Source: Bugula neritina (taxonomy: Eukaryota; Bryozoa; Gymnolaemata; Cheilostomatida; Bugulidae). From it: 64,000 nt of DNA. The position numbers were made by a program, and so were the translations under genes. Each line of letters begins with the position of its first letter. The stretch's first letter is position 1. This document shows, piece after piece, positions 12,658 through 24,369 of this stretch. Under the pieces are notes generated by a model. The model had not been told where the DNA came from. It was given only the letters and a program-made list of their open reading frames with translations, and ran no database searches. The stretch lies in the NCBI GenBank assembly GCA_964035545.1, contig OZ037768.1, forward strand, positions 3,399,501-3,463,500, given 5' to 3'.

Positions 12658-14902
12658 ATGTCCGGCTTCCTGGAAGCCGTGGCAAAAGTTGGTAAATTCT
12701 CGTTGCGATGGGATGACGACTTCTTTGATAGATGTAGTCACAGATACACTGTGATCATACTGGTGGTGTTTGTGGTGGTAAGTTATCTGTCAGCAGTAGA
12801 ACTCCCTATGCAGTCAGCTAGTACTTTCAGTATAAAACGTTTGAATCTGATGAATTTTTATTGTTGTACAAGCTGTGATAGCTTTATAGCACTCCCTGAA
12901 TTATTAGTAAAAAAATAAACAATTTTTGTTGCATTCTTGGTTTAGAAATTTTCTAATGTTTTCAAAGAATATATTTTAGATAGAAGCAAATACTGGTTTT
13001 TAATCCAGTTTGCTGTAATTAGTAAAACAAATTGCAAAAGTTTTTACATATATCTAGGTTTAAGCTGCTAATTAAAAAAGTCAATACCATAACATTGTAT
13101 TATAAATTCCTCTAAAGAAAAAAAAATTAAGTGACATATTATTTTGCTGATCCGTTGTCAAGGTAACCAGCACTAAACAATATGCCACATGTGTATACAT
13201 TCTGTTGTCAAGGTAACCAGTACTAAACAATATGCCACATGTGTATACATTCTGTTGTCAAGGTAACCAGCACTAAACAATATGTCACATGTGTATACAT
13301 TCTGTTGTCAAGGTAACCAGTACTAAACAATATGTTGGAGACCCAATATCCTGTTGGTGTCCTGCCACCTTTACTGATCCAATGATTGAGTATACAAATC
13401 ATATATGCTGGATTAGCAACACTTATTATGTGCCCATGGAAAAAGTACCAGAAAAGCACTGTGAGTACACAATATTATTTTTCCCAATTTATTATAGTAC
13501 GCATGTGTTGAGATAGTTATAATAATTATAGGCATGCATAGTAGATACGAATATAATTATCCCATGTGCTGCAATTAAGTGATGTGCTATTGTATATGAT
13601 ATCAAAGTCAATATGGCGGAAGACTTCAATTTAATTATGGTGCAAAGGAAATACTGAGGCACTTTTTCATTTATCATTAAATTAAATGCTTATGCTGATG
13701 TTCAGAGAGTTAGAGATGCTTGGGAAAGTAATTGCAGCTTTTGATTAACAGTGATAATAAATTAAAAGCAAGCTTGTTACAACCTAACAACTTTTTGTTA
13801 GCAAGTAAATGCTACAACACTGTGTGGTAGAGTTTATATCGAAAAAGAAAGCGACTCCTTGAATAACTGAGTGAATTGTATGTTCTAAATTATTACAGAC
13901 ATTCCCAGGGAAGAGGTGATCAGTTATTACCAGTGGATCCCTCTGGTGCTACTTCTACAGACACTGTGTTTCTACACCCCCAGCATCATCTGGTCAGCTC
14001 ACAACAGTACCTTTGGTGTAGACATCAACAGGATGGTGCTGCTAGTGTCGGGCGTCGAGCACATCAATCCTGACATCCGCGACAAAACAATTAAATTCAT
14101 CTGTAGACACTTTGACAGAGCACTGGCGTATCAGCGAGAGTATCGGAAAGGAAGAGTGAGGCAATGCATGCAGAGGTTAGCCAGTTATTGCTGCTGTCCT
14201 GTAGGGAAGCTATACGGTAACTACCTCATTACTCTAAACTTGTTCGTCAAGCTGCTTTATATCCTAAATGCTATTGGACAGTTCTGGCTGCTTAATGAGT
14301 TTATATCAAATGATGTCGAGAAATTCACCTACTACGGGTATAAAGTCTTGCTGGATATTTGGTATCAACGAATGCCAGATAATCGAATGTTTCCCAGGAT
14401 AACTTTATGCGATTTTCAGATCCGGCAAATGCAGAATGTACACGACTACACAGTGCAATGCACTCTGCCAATCAACTTATTCAATGAGAAGATATACATA
14501 TTCCTCTGGTTCTGGATATTGTTTATAGCTTTAGTGACAATCATAGGCTTTGTTTATATGCTGTGGACACTGTTTGCTATGAATCGAGTCACATACTTAA
14601 GGAAATATCTTCGGGTCATGAATAAGATCAAGAAATACAATCCTACAGATGAGCGCTTAGTTAAACAGTTTGTAAACGAGTACCTGCGCCAAGATGGTGT
14701 CTTCGCTCTCAGACTAATGGCTAAAAATACTAATGATGTGATAACAGCAGAGGTCATTGGTGCTCTCTTTGAGTTCTACAAAAAACATTACAAGCCTGCA
14801 AAAGCCATGATAGCCAGGGATGCAGACATACCTTTATCTTCCAGTGTTGGCTCTATGCCAAACTATGCTCCACCTTTGAACGCGCCTCCTGCATGCGTTT
14901 AA
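12658..14902 (+). CDS. Innexin C (gap-junction channel protein), 3 coding exons, 423 aa
   Basis: Third innexin, more divergent in structure. Coding exons: 12658-12777, 13313-13460, 13899-14902 (1272 nt, in phase). It starts MSGFLEAV, which aligns with the starts of A and B, and the ATG lies in the same exon as RWDDDF. Motifs: QYVGDPISCWCPATFTD (loop 1, Cys 54, 56 and 72), WISNTYYVPM, YYQWIPLVLL, FPRITLCDF, YTVQCTLPINLFNEK, then TM4. The tail ends in a Pro-rich stretch. The CWCPATFT loop is close to loops known from lophotrochozoan innexins. Its two introns fall at positions not used in A or B, and the three later introns of A and B are absent. The exon 2 acceptor region is triplicated upstream as a 50-bp tandem repeat. 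A separate 5' UTR exon is possible, since TTTTGTAG lies just before the ATG. Confidence 0.92.
13151..13334. repeat. 50-bp tandem repeat covering the innexin C exon 2 acceptor
   Basis: Three full 50-bp units (13151-13200, 13201-13250, 13251-13300) and a 34-bp fourth partial unit that runs into the real exon at 13313. Each unit contains TTGTCAAGGTAACCAG and AACAATATG, meaning the acceptor AG plus the first codons of the exon. The units differ by only a few C/T changes, so the expansion is recent. Confidence 0.95.
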
Positions 14903-15273
14903 AGGTCTAAGTAATAACAGCATTTTATTTTTATATGATTTAGAGTTAATTTCAAAGGCATAACCAAAAACTGTTTTATAATAAAATCAATCACTATTTG
15001 ATATAAAATCTACTAATATAATATCAACGTACTATATATAAATTTATTTCTGGTAGATAAAAAAGCTTGTATAAACTCAATACACTAAAATATTAAACAT
15101 AATTCTTTCATAAATTTTCTAAAAGCAATATTACTTTGAAAGAGCTTCTTTTTGTATTTTCTAAAATTAGTATATAGTATATACATTGATGGAATATAAT
15201 ATAAGTAAAAAAACTATTATGAAATGTGTTTAGTAACTTGATATTTAGAATATTTTAGTTCATCACATATAAT
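14903..15273. other. Innexin C downstream region
   Basis: AT-rich DNA after the innexin C stop. It probably contains the 3' UTR. No other feature seen. Confidence 0.5.
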
Positions 15274-15987
15274 TTAGAATAGTGAGTTTGTTTGTTTGTT
15301 TTTATTGCACCAAATTGACAGAGAGTTTAGATCTTGATTTATAGCTTCCAAATGGGAGTTCAAATCTTTTGATTCAAAAAATAAATTAGTGTCGTCGGCA
15401 TAGAAAATGGGATTAAAAAGTTTAAATTGTTGAGCAAGATCGTTTATATATATCAAAAATAAGGTAGGGCCCAAGACAGATCCCTGGGGAACCCCACAGG
15501 TCACTGATCGTGAACTTGATAAGGTTGCATTTACTAGTGTGGAATGACTTCGGTTTGATAGGTAGTTAGCAACCCATGACACTGTGGATTCACTAAAACC
15601 AAGTTTTCTCATTTTTGCAAGTAAAATATTGTGATTTATAGTGTCAAAAGCCTTACTAAAATCTATAAAAATTCCGAGAACGCAATTTCCATTGTTAAAA
15701 GCTTCGAGCGTATTATTTTTAAATTTAACAACAGCATCTGCAGTACTTAAATTTTTTCGAAAGCCATATTGATTCTTAGAAATCAAATTTTTAGATTCTA
15801 AAAAGTTTAAAATTTGATTGTTAACAATTTTTTCAAGTATTTTACTAAAAATGGGGAGGATTGAAATAGGGCGGTAGTTTTCACATCTGTCATGAGAACC
15901 TTTTTTGTAGAATGGTAATATTTTAGCAGTTTTAATTTGCGCTGGAACAATTTTTTCTTCTATGCTTTTGTTAAATCTAGTAATATA
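15274..15987 (-). mobile_element. Non-LTR (LINE) retrotransposon reverse-transcriptase fragment
   Basis: An uninterrupted 238-codon frame on the - strand encodes the core of a non-LTR reverse transcriptase: YRPISILPIFSKILEK early in the frame, then NQYGFRK, FIDFSKAFDTINH (first catalytic Asp), GVPQGSVLGPTLF and FYADDTNLF (catalytic DD). This order is that of Jockey/CR1-like LINEs. The endonuclease domain and the part after the thumb are missing, so the copy is truncated at both ends and cannot move itself. The 3' end runs straight into an AAAC microsatellite (TTTG on the + strand, 15285-15302), and another TTTG run lies beyond the 5' end. It sits between innexin C and the membrane-protein gene. 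The intact frame suggests a fairly young copy. Confidence 0.88.
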
Positions 15988-16041
15988 CTAGACACTTGCT
16001 AACAATATACTAGACACTTGTTTGTTTGTTTGTTTGTTTGT
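15982..16041. repeat. 22-bp direct repeat and (TTTG)n run beside the LINE fragment
   Basis: The 17-bp word AATATACTAGACACTTG occurs at 15982-15998 and again at 16004-16020, and is followed at once by about six TTTG units to 16041. A second TTTG run lies at the other end of the LINE fragment (15285-15302). Confidence 0.85.
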
Positions 16042-16280
16042 ATTTATAAGTCTATCAAATTGCATTTTTGAAATGAAAATATCAAAAGTTTCTATTCAAG
16101 TTTCAGATAGAACTGCTATGTTATGAGTTAATATATTATTTTACAATCGTAATAATATTGTTATACCTCATTGTTAATTGTGAAATTATGTGATATAATA
16201 CAAATTATGAGTGTCTTTGTGTCTTACAATATGATTACCAGTTGTGTGTGAGAAACAGTAGAATTTACAGCGTAGTTATC

Positions 16281-17352
16281 ATGTTCTGGATAGGAGTTTT
16301 ATTTATAATAAACATGAACATATGTGTTCACAATTCATATACTAATTATAGTAACTTTACTGTAACCATGGATCTTAGAAATGACTCAAAAACGACTGTT
16401 ACTAACTCAAAAGCAGAAAAACAAGGGAAGAATGAGAAAGACATGTATTACTTTCAACATCAGCTTTTTGGAAACTGTATGTATTAGTATATTCGAGGAT
16501 TTTGTATGTTATATCACAGGAAATAAAAGAAGTAAATTGTAGCATACAGCTACTACTGTGACACATTGCATGTATCTTAGAAAAACATTATACTATAATA
16601 ATCTGGCACAAAATATATCCGTGCAATTAGTTGAAAACAGGATTAGGCTAAGAGTTAAATTAATTTATAATTTTGGGAAATCATACTATATACTGTAACA
16701 TCTCAATCTTTGAGTTTAGTTAAATTCTTATTAGTTTACTAGTTGCTTGTTATAAGATCTTTTATGACATAATGACTGATTGATTCTAGTACCAAAGAGT
16801 GCTATCATATTCCTCATGGTCAGTGCTTGTGTGGCCGTTCTAGCTATACTAGTGTTGATGTATCTGTATGAAGCAGCCTGCTTCAAAGTCTTTCATGCCA
16901 AAACCTGCATTGATGTCCAACATTCTGCGACTAATCGTAAGAAATTAATGTATTACTACTACTATATATACATTATTTCTGTGTGTGCGTGTGTGTGCGT
17001 GTGCAATTATTTGTTAAAATAAGAAAAATAAAAATAAAGTAGTAATTTCTGTATGTTTTATTACCTACAGATATCGTGAGTTGTACAACCTATAGATATA
17101 CTAAGTTTTGTCATTGGTTAATGTTAATGAACAGGTGCCAATCGCAAAACAAAAAAAAGAAGCCTGATGAAGCGATTGGGTCAAACTCCATCACTCAAAC
17201 CACCAGCTAATGATATTGAAAATGTTGCCAATGTATGGAAGACACAAAATTATACAGTGACAGGTGAAGAATCTCCCAAGAGAAGGCAAAATAAAAAACA
17301 AAAGAAAAAGAAAAAAGCAAAACCTTCAGAAAATATGTTTGATATGTCTTGA
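16281..17352 (+). CDS. Putative small type I membrane protein with Lys-rich cytosolic tail, 3 exons, 186 aa
   Basis: I do not recognise this gene. Proposed exons: 16281-16476, 16790-16936, 17135-17352; the sum is 561 nt with matching phases and GT-AG sites (donors GTATGT and GTAAGA). Residues 1-15 form a hydrophobic signal-like segment starting MFWIGVLF. Next comes a short polar ectodomain rich in Asn/Thr/Ser with several N-glycosylation sequons (NYS, NFT, NDS). Exon 2 is mostly one transmembrane helix (about residues 71-91, AIIFLMVSACVAVLAI onwards) followed by a Cys-containing juxtamembrane part. Exon 3 is an extremely basic cytosolic tail containing RKTKKR and a KKQKKKKKAK run, ending MFDMS. 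It lies alone between the LINE fragment and SIRT7. The upstream frame stays open to about 16194, so a different 5' exon is possible. Function unknown; no homology claim is made. Confidence 0.55.
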
Positions 17353-19318
17353 ACGCTTTATAAGTTAAAAACTTGACTTATTTTCACAGTTTAGCTCTTG
17401 ATAAATATGAAACAGAGCTGTTAATTAGTTTTCTTTCATAGTTTCTGTAAATATTTCTAAATTTTGAGTAAAAAATATGATTTTATACATATAAAGATAT
17501 TTTTCCAGAATGTTCACAGCCACGAGCTCTTAAAAATGCACACCTTTTAGCTGAAACCAAACACAATACAATATAATATTATGTAGCTCTGTTCTAATTA
17601 AAAGTGATGATAAATAATAGCAGTATAGCAAAGTTATACCAAATTTATATATAGCTTCTGCAATCACACAAGCTTATTAGAAGTTTCTGGTAGGTTTCAC
17701 AATATAATATTTGCAGTTCTGGTCTTTAGTATTAGCAAGCAAATAGCAGCTGCAAATTTAGCCTACTTGCCAAATCTTTCATATAAATTTTGCAAATAGC
17801 TCTGCAATAATTCTAATGGTGAACAATTGTCACATATATTTGCAAATAAAATTATGTGAAGCCTAAATCAACTGCTAATGCAGATTTTAAGGAGTTGTCT
17901 TGTTATTGAATAAGCAACAGCTTATAGCCTTATAATATTATGCTTGTTCTAAACCCAACACATTTGGGAACATCCTATAATAATGGATACATAAGCTTCT
18001 AATTAACATTAACATTGACCAATTCAAATATCTCTAGAGAAGTGTTTTGCACTCTCTGAACTCACTGAATTCATCTTTTGAATTCATCAATTTACCTTTG
18101 ACTAAAATAATATTATTAGGTATATAAATAGGAGCTATTTTTTTCCCATATATTTCTAGCAAGAGTATATAGATTGTATATAGCTCCTAATTTCAAGTTC
18201 AATAGTTAGTTCTCAGCTATTTTTTTTATTAAACTGTTCACTGAAATGCAATAAATAAAAGGTATTATAATTATGTTAAATACGATTTCAGTAGATAGAG
18301 CTATCATCACCGGATTGAAATACGTAAAATTGTATTCAAAGGGTTAAAGTTCACACTGAATTCATTATATTATTCCAATACGCTGGCAATAATTGGCTGG
18401 AGGAAATTAACCTTAGATCTGAATGTGCTTGTCATAGCGATTCCATGTACACTAATAACCGTCACGGTCATGAATACACTGTTTTTATTTATTATTACCA
18501 ACAATATTTTTACTTACGAAAAAACTGATATTTACTATTATTTATTTTTGATAACATTTAGTCATTTGTTGTTGATTATGATATTGAAACTGAAAATACA
18601 CGCGGCCTCGTACTCGTATCACTATCACTGTATCAGACTCAGTAGAAATACTACTAGACGAAGACTCAGACTGAGTTGCACTTGACTCTTGGAAATTGTG
18701 TGTGTAGACTCAGACTGTAGACTTAGAGTAACACCATGACTATCACATTCACTATCAGCATGACTGATGCCTATTACAGTAACTATGACTGTGATACTCA
18801 CTATGAGTATGATATTCATATTCATATTGAGAGATAAGTCATAATTCTACTGTTGGCGTTGGTCACTACCGACACCGCCTTTATACTTTATAATTATGCA
18901 GTATGATTACTATTAGTAATAGTAATCATAATGAATGTATTCTTGCATCAATATGTTTTAAAAATGTTTACCACAATATTTAACATAAGGCACCATATTA
19001 AACGCGGGTCTAGAAATTCCTTTTAGTTTTACTAGTGCAGTTTAAGTTCAACTTAACTGGACAGCACTAAGTAACATGTTTCCACTTTGATTGCATTTGC
19101 TGCCACACTGTAAGTAACTCAGTAAGTAAAATACATGCTCACGTTGTTGCAGCTGTGAAACTCCACTATGCTGTCTTATTTCTCCAATATCTTGACTTTT
19201 TGATTTTCTTGCAGACTATTGCACACAATTCAACTCCCTGACGTCCAAAAGTTGCTGATCCTCGGTCTATGTTGCAGCTATTTCAATTCAGTCACTTTCA
19301 ACTAACATCTCTAATGGG
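17353..19318. other. Intergenic region with degenerate simple repeats
   Basis: AT-rich DNA. Between about 18600 and 18830 there is a patchwork of ACT/AGT/GAC words (for example GACTCAGACTGAGT, an imperfect palindrome) like the larger block near 24.4-24.8 kb. The last 300 bp should hold the SIRT7 promoter. No gene seen. Confidence 0.55.
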
Positions 19319-22091
19319 ATGTCTCACATTAGAAGTAAAAGAGCAGCGAAGAAGGTTCAAGATTTAGGTAAAATTCTTCTAAAAGAAGAAATCTCAGCAC
19401 GATATAAACAGGTTAGGGCATTACATCTCATTTTTCATCTAACCTGAGGTTCTAATATGAAAGCCAAAGTTTTTCAATACTATTGTATAATTCTTGACTA
19501 ACTTTTACTCCAATATAATTTATGTTATGCATCTTTGAAGAAATTTGGTTACATTTAATTTCTAGATATCCCAGATTTTAAAAATTCCTTCAGAGCTACA
19601 CACAGATGAACAGAAGCACATTTTGGAATTCTCTCCAGAAATCGTCAAGAAGTGTCAACAGAATGAAGTCAAACGATCTCTGCACAAGTCCAGGTTAGAG
19701 GAGGTGAGTTGAAATGCCGAGTATACTATTCCATAGCTTCATGCAGCTGTAGCGGGTGAGTAACTCTTGTAGAAAGATAAATAGCACTTTCATAGATATG
19801 TTTTATGAAATTTTACAGTTACCAGACAGTGCAGCCAGCCTGGAAGAGAAATGCTTGAAGCTAGCAGCCGCAATACAGAGAGCTGAACATCTGGTGGTGT
19901 ATACAGGAGCAGGCATCTCTACTGCAGCTGAAATACCCGACTATCGAGGACCAAATGGTGTGTGGACTTTGAAAGATAAAGGAATCTCAGTAAAGTATGT
20001 GGCATGTGTGCTGCTGAAAATTGAATTAGGTCAAGATATAATTAAGCATTTGTAAGATTTGTAATGGTGTGATAAGTCACACTTGTACCATTTGCCGTGC
20101 AGGGCATCATAGGTGCATAAAATGCCATTCTGAATATCTAATGCATAAGTTTTTATGTTGTAGAGCCAAAAGTTTGTGCGATGCCAATCCTACTTTTACT
20201 CACATGGCACTTGCTAGCTTGGTGCGACTAGGCCTGGTACGTTAGTGCTGTATTGTCTCTTTACTGTGGCAATGTACGTCACAGTTATACTTGAATAGTT
20301 GTGCAGTTTACAAAACAGATGCTATACTTGTGAGGTCTCTAAGTCAACCAGTTGAAGTTGTAAAAGTTTGATTGTGATTTTTAGATAAAGCATATTGTAT
20401 CACAGAATTGTGATGGGTTACATGTGCGTAGCGGAATAGATAGGAGGAAGCTTTCAGAGATACATGGAAATATGTATATTGAGGTAAGTAACCACTGCTT
20501 TCTGTTCTGTATGACACTTACTCTTTAAACTCAACACATATAAGCATTAAGGGATTATTAAATTTTCTTTAGATTGCTTTCTCTTTTTCTGTTGTTAGAC
20601 GTGCACACAGTGTAAAGATAAACGTGAGTATTTACGGCTCTTTGACACAACGGAGCACACCGGTATTAGAAGGCACGAAACAGGAAGAAAATGTCACCGA
20701 TGCTTTTCTAATCTCAAAGACTCCATAATTCATTTTGGAGAAAAGGTGCATGTTTAGAATGTACATGATACATAAATTATATAAGATGTAATTACATTTA
20801 ATTTTTAATCCGTTTCAATTAAATCTGTTTGATGAGTCGTATAGATACACTCTCCAACTTGAGCAGATGCTTTTCAATGTATGTAAATTAGCTGTGACAT
20901 GACACTAATTCAGTCAAGTATAATACATATTTGGCTGGTGCTATGCCATTGTATCACTCATTCTACACTGCCTGTTACCTTGATGTGTCTGCACCAGGGC
21001 CCTATGGGATCTCCTTATTGTTGGGAAGAAGCAAGGGCTGCTGCCGAGTCAGCAGACATGATCCTCTGTCTCGGCACAAGTCTGAAGATTCTCAAGAAAT
21101 ATCCGTGTCTATGGTGTATGGGCAGACAGAAGAGAAACCGTCCTTCGCTGTATATAGTAAATCTTCAATGGACGCCTAAAGATCTTGCATGTCAGCTTAA
21201 GATTAATGGTAATGCAATGACAATGATTATTATATTGTTGTTTTCATTCTGTTTGTCTTCTATAAGTATCACCCATAAGTGCAACATTTTATACGCAGAA
21301 CAATTCACTGTAATCTTGTACTGTTTGAGTATTATTTTTTCCAAGTTGTATATTTCTGTAAACCAAGTATATGTTTTGTTGGCTAGCCATGTTTATTTAA
21401 AAGGAATTGTAAACTCGGAAAATATATGCAATTATTTTTCTCAGTTTATATAATATATACAACTGCTATGTAAATTTTGCAGGTAACTGTGACTTTGTTA
21501 TAAGGCGCCTGACACAGATACTGAATATTTCTGTTCCACCATACCAAAGGTATCGAGTTCAATGATCTAAAATTTAATAATCTATAAAGGTGTTGGAATC
21601 AAAATTTTTCAGCCAACTAGGCAATTTCAGAGCAATGTTTACTATTGTTTCAATTTATTTTAATTCTTGAGCTTGAGAATTGACCTGCATACAACTTATC
21701 TAGTGTGTGTAATCAGTTTTACATCTTGTTAAACTCTATTATACAGATATTATGACCCGCTATTCTTTCTACACTCTCCGTTATTATCTGATGAATGCCA
21801 TGCAAATCGTCTGAAGATGTTACACAGAGGCCAGCTTATAACTGACCATAACTATGCCCTTCTAGACAATGTTGATGACAATCCAGAAGAAATACCTCAA
21901 ATTCCAAATGATACAGAAGTATGCTGATTTTTTATTATATCAATAAGTTAGTTTATAGTCTGTAATATTTTATTACAAATAATTACTATGCCTATTTTAT
22001 TGTTTAGGGAAATTCACCCTCGCCCGGTTGGTACGGAGTTGGGCTGAGAAGTGCAAGAATGAAAAGAAAAGGAAAAAGGTTTCTTTCCTGA
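19319..22091 (+). CDS. SIRT7: SIRT7, NAD-dependent protein deacylase (class IV sirtuin), 10 exons, 419 aa
   Basis: SIRT7 removes acyl groups from lysines, including H3K18ac, using NAD+, and acts in the nucleolus on rDNA transcription and genome stability. Exons: 19319-19411, 19566-19703, 19819-19994, 20164-20236, 20385-20483, 20599-20745, 20998-21208, 21483-21549, 21747-21918, 22008-22091 (1260 nt). NAD-site motifs are [15 protein letters not shown] (from residue 107) and QNCDGLH; the catalytic His of EIHGN is residue 187. The zinc site is CTQC (195/198) and CHRC (225/228). [14 protein letters not shown] and VNLQWTPKD mark the SIRT7 class. The C-terminus has the basic tail RMKRKGKR expected for nucleolar targeting. 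The length fits human SIRT7 (400 aa). The exon 3 donor is placed at GTATGT (19995), because the nearer GTAAAG site would break the frame. Confidence 0.97.
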
Positions 22092-22450
22092 CAGTCGTAT
22101 ATTTAAAGTATTTGTAATATGTCGTCACATTAGGGTGGACAGGTAAAATCTTCACCTGTGAACATCTGCCTTCTCAACTGAAAGCTGATTAACTTAGAGA
22201 CATTTCTGAGTGTTTTTCTATGTTTAGATATTTGATATTGCTAGTCATTTTCTAGTAGGACTGTTAAGTCTAGTAGAATAGTCTTAGTCCTAGTGTAAGA
22301 TCTGGTGCTGACAGTTATAACTTCCTTATCTTCCTGCTTTGTACTAAAATATGTTGCATAATGGCATCATTTCAGTCATCACTTCATTTGGGCAAATAGT
22401 CCTAAAAAGTAATAAATAAAAATAGCGATTTTTTAAATAAATTCTTAACT
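22092..22450. other. Shared 3' region between SIRT7 and ARMC7
   Basis: The two stop codons face each other with only 359 bp between them. Two AATAAA signals for SIRT7 lie at 22411-22420, about 320 bp past its stop and 30 bp from the ARMC7 stop on the other strand, so the two 3' UTRs probably overlap. Confidence 0.65.
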
Positions 22451-24225
22451 TTACATTTTCCTTATTGATTGATATATATAGTTGCTAGAATTAGTAAATA
22501 CCTCTACAAAGACTGTAGCAAGATTCTTCACCCTTCGGTCAAGTGAGGACATCAGTTCTACCATTCGTTGTCGTATTGTCACAGCCGTTATTTCTAGAAA
22601 TATAATAAGAATTGGTAAACCAAAATGAAATTCGATTTCAACAAAGGATTTCTATACTTTTGTATCTTGGTTATTTTTTAAAATAATATAATCCTAACCT
22701 TGTCGGCTCTCATTGTTAATCAAATACATGAGAGATGTGATAGCTTGAATAATCATTTGGGGGTCATCCCTACAAACATAAGTATTTACAATTTAGTGTC
22801 GCCTTTCCTTGATCTCGGCAAGTAAAAACAAAATGATTCCAACTGTAGTAAAAGCTAATTCATCTGTCACAGTAGCTAATTGATTCAAGACTGCTAATGC
22901 TTTCGTTGTTTAAAAATCTACTTGTATATAATTATATTTAATTACAATTTATCTAATTATTGGGATTTATGTTACCTTTTAGAGGCAACTGAATTAATAT
23001 AATAACGTACCAAAACAAATATTGTGTAACTGCCTTGACACAACCATTGGAGATGTAAAAGGACTTCATTCTTTTATCTAAACAAAGATTAATATTGTTG
23101 ATAATTTACATATAGCAGGAAGTGATATAACTTAAACACGAGTTAATTGAGCAACACAAATGCTGACATTTTTCGTTCAACTAATAATAAAATTACTAAC
23201 GCCCGTATTATGTTTGATGATATAGTATTTGATGCTGTGAACAAACAGTAGTAACATATTTAATAGAACTAAATAAGTTTCTCACCTTTCAATTTTTGTT
23301 AGATATTAAAGTTAAACCTACTACCAAAGGTTGCCACATGTCACAAAATATCTTTAAATTATTAATGACAAAAATATGCAACAACACATGCACCAAGAGA
23401 GTACCAGAAATTATTAAAACATACCTACCCAAACATGAGTTACAGACGCCGGTCAAAGCATACAATCTCAAACATGGGTCTTTATCTTTCTCATCAACCA
23501 AGCAATCTAAAACATACAAATAATTTGCTATTTCTAAAAGAAATCGAGTCTAACATATCAGCTAATTTTATCAGAAATAATGAACACTACTTACCGATAA
23601 ATATATCTGGTATATTGAGTTGAAGGAAGTAATCGTAGTTAATGGGATCATAGGCAAAATTGGCTAGATTAGCCAATATTTCTCTTTTGGAACCTTTTAA
23701 CAAAATATCATCAATTAAAATACAGTGGCAAAAATGGGACATAAGCCAGGATATGAAAACTAGTTTTTACTTCAAAAAATGGGAAGTTATTAACAGCAGA
23801 GTATAAGTGTGATATAATTCTACTAGAGTCTACGTACTTACAGCACAAAAAACTGCTGCAGCAAACAAAATCATGTAAACACAGAAATAAACATATTTTG
23901 TTAAAAATTGTAGTGAAAGACAGTTTTAAACAAAGCTTAAAATGTTAGATTAACTACAATTTTAAACCATCTAGTCATTTTTTAGCCCTTATATTTTTGT
24001 CCTGATAGTTACATGCTAAATGATTGCTTTGTGCACACACACACACGCACACACACACTATTTAAAATTGGCAGCAAGCTATTCAAGTGAACTAGTTTAC
24101 AACGTTAATTTCTTACTAGAATGTTCAGTGGTTTGAAACTCTTCTATGAGTGACTGCAGATAGTTGAACCTGCCAATACCACATGCTCCTGTTCTTTTGA
24201 TGAGGTGTTGCTTTGTTGAAAACAT
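22451..24225 (-). CDS. ARMC7: ARMC7, armadillo-repeat protein, 6 exons, 188 aa
   Basis: ARMC7 is a small armadillo-repeat protein reported in spliceosome-linked complexes; its exact role is poorly known. Exons in transcript order: 24117-24225, 23595-23693, 23429-23506, 23011-23077, 22699-22769, 22451-22593 (567 nt, phases consistent). I recognise it by GRFNYLQSLIEEFQ in exon 1, ILANLANFAYDPINYDYF in exon 2, LVDEKDKDP and LTGVCNSCL in exon 3, and IIQAITSLMYL in exon 5, which follow the human protein in order. Human ARMC7 has 198 aa, so this is full length; the human C-terminal tail is shorter here. The exon 2 acceptor (TTGTTAAAAG) is weak. The last exon is taken to the first in-frame stop, although GTATTT at 22505 could be a donor to a further exon not found. 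Confidence 0.92.
24035..24058. repeat. (CA)n microsatellite in ARMC7 intron 1
   Basis: About 24 bp of CACACA with single CG interruptions. Confidence 0.9.
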
Positions 24226-24369
24226 TATGCAGCTAACCACCTAATGTTTCATCTGTGACTTTGACATACACTCAGTGATACACAGATATAAATACATTTC
24301 AGCATGCGAATCTTGAGCACAATCAACTACAATTTCAAATTTATCCCAATAGAGAAATTGACTCGAATT

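Noticed and set aside
13223-13459. 78-codon - strand frame over the 50-bp repeats
   Set aside because: It spans the innexin C exon in antisense and repeats with the 50-bp unit; no independent support.
18425-18685. 86-codon hydrophobic frame on the + strand
   Set aside because: AT-rich codon bias gives Leu/Ile/Phe-rich frames by chance; it ends in a degenerate repeat patch and has no splice context.
19990-19995. GTAAAG as the SIRT7 exon 3 donor
   Set aside because: It leaves phase 0, but the next exon (20164) needs two preceding bases; the GTATGT donor at 19995 fits.
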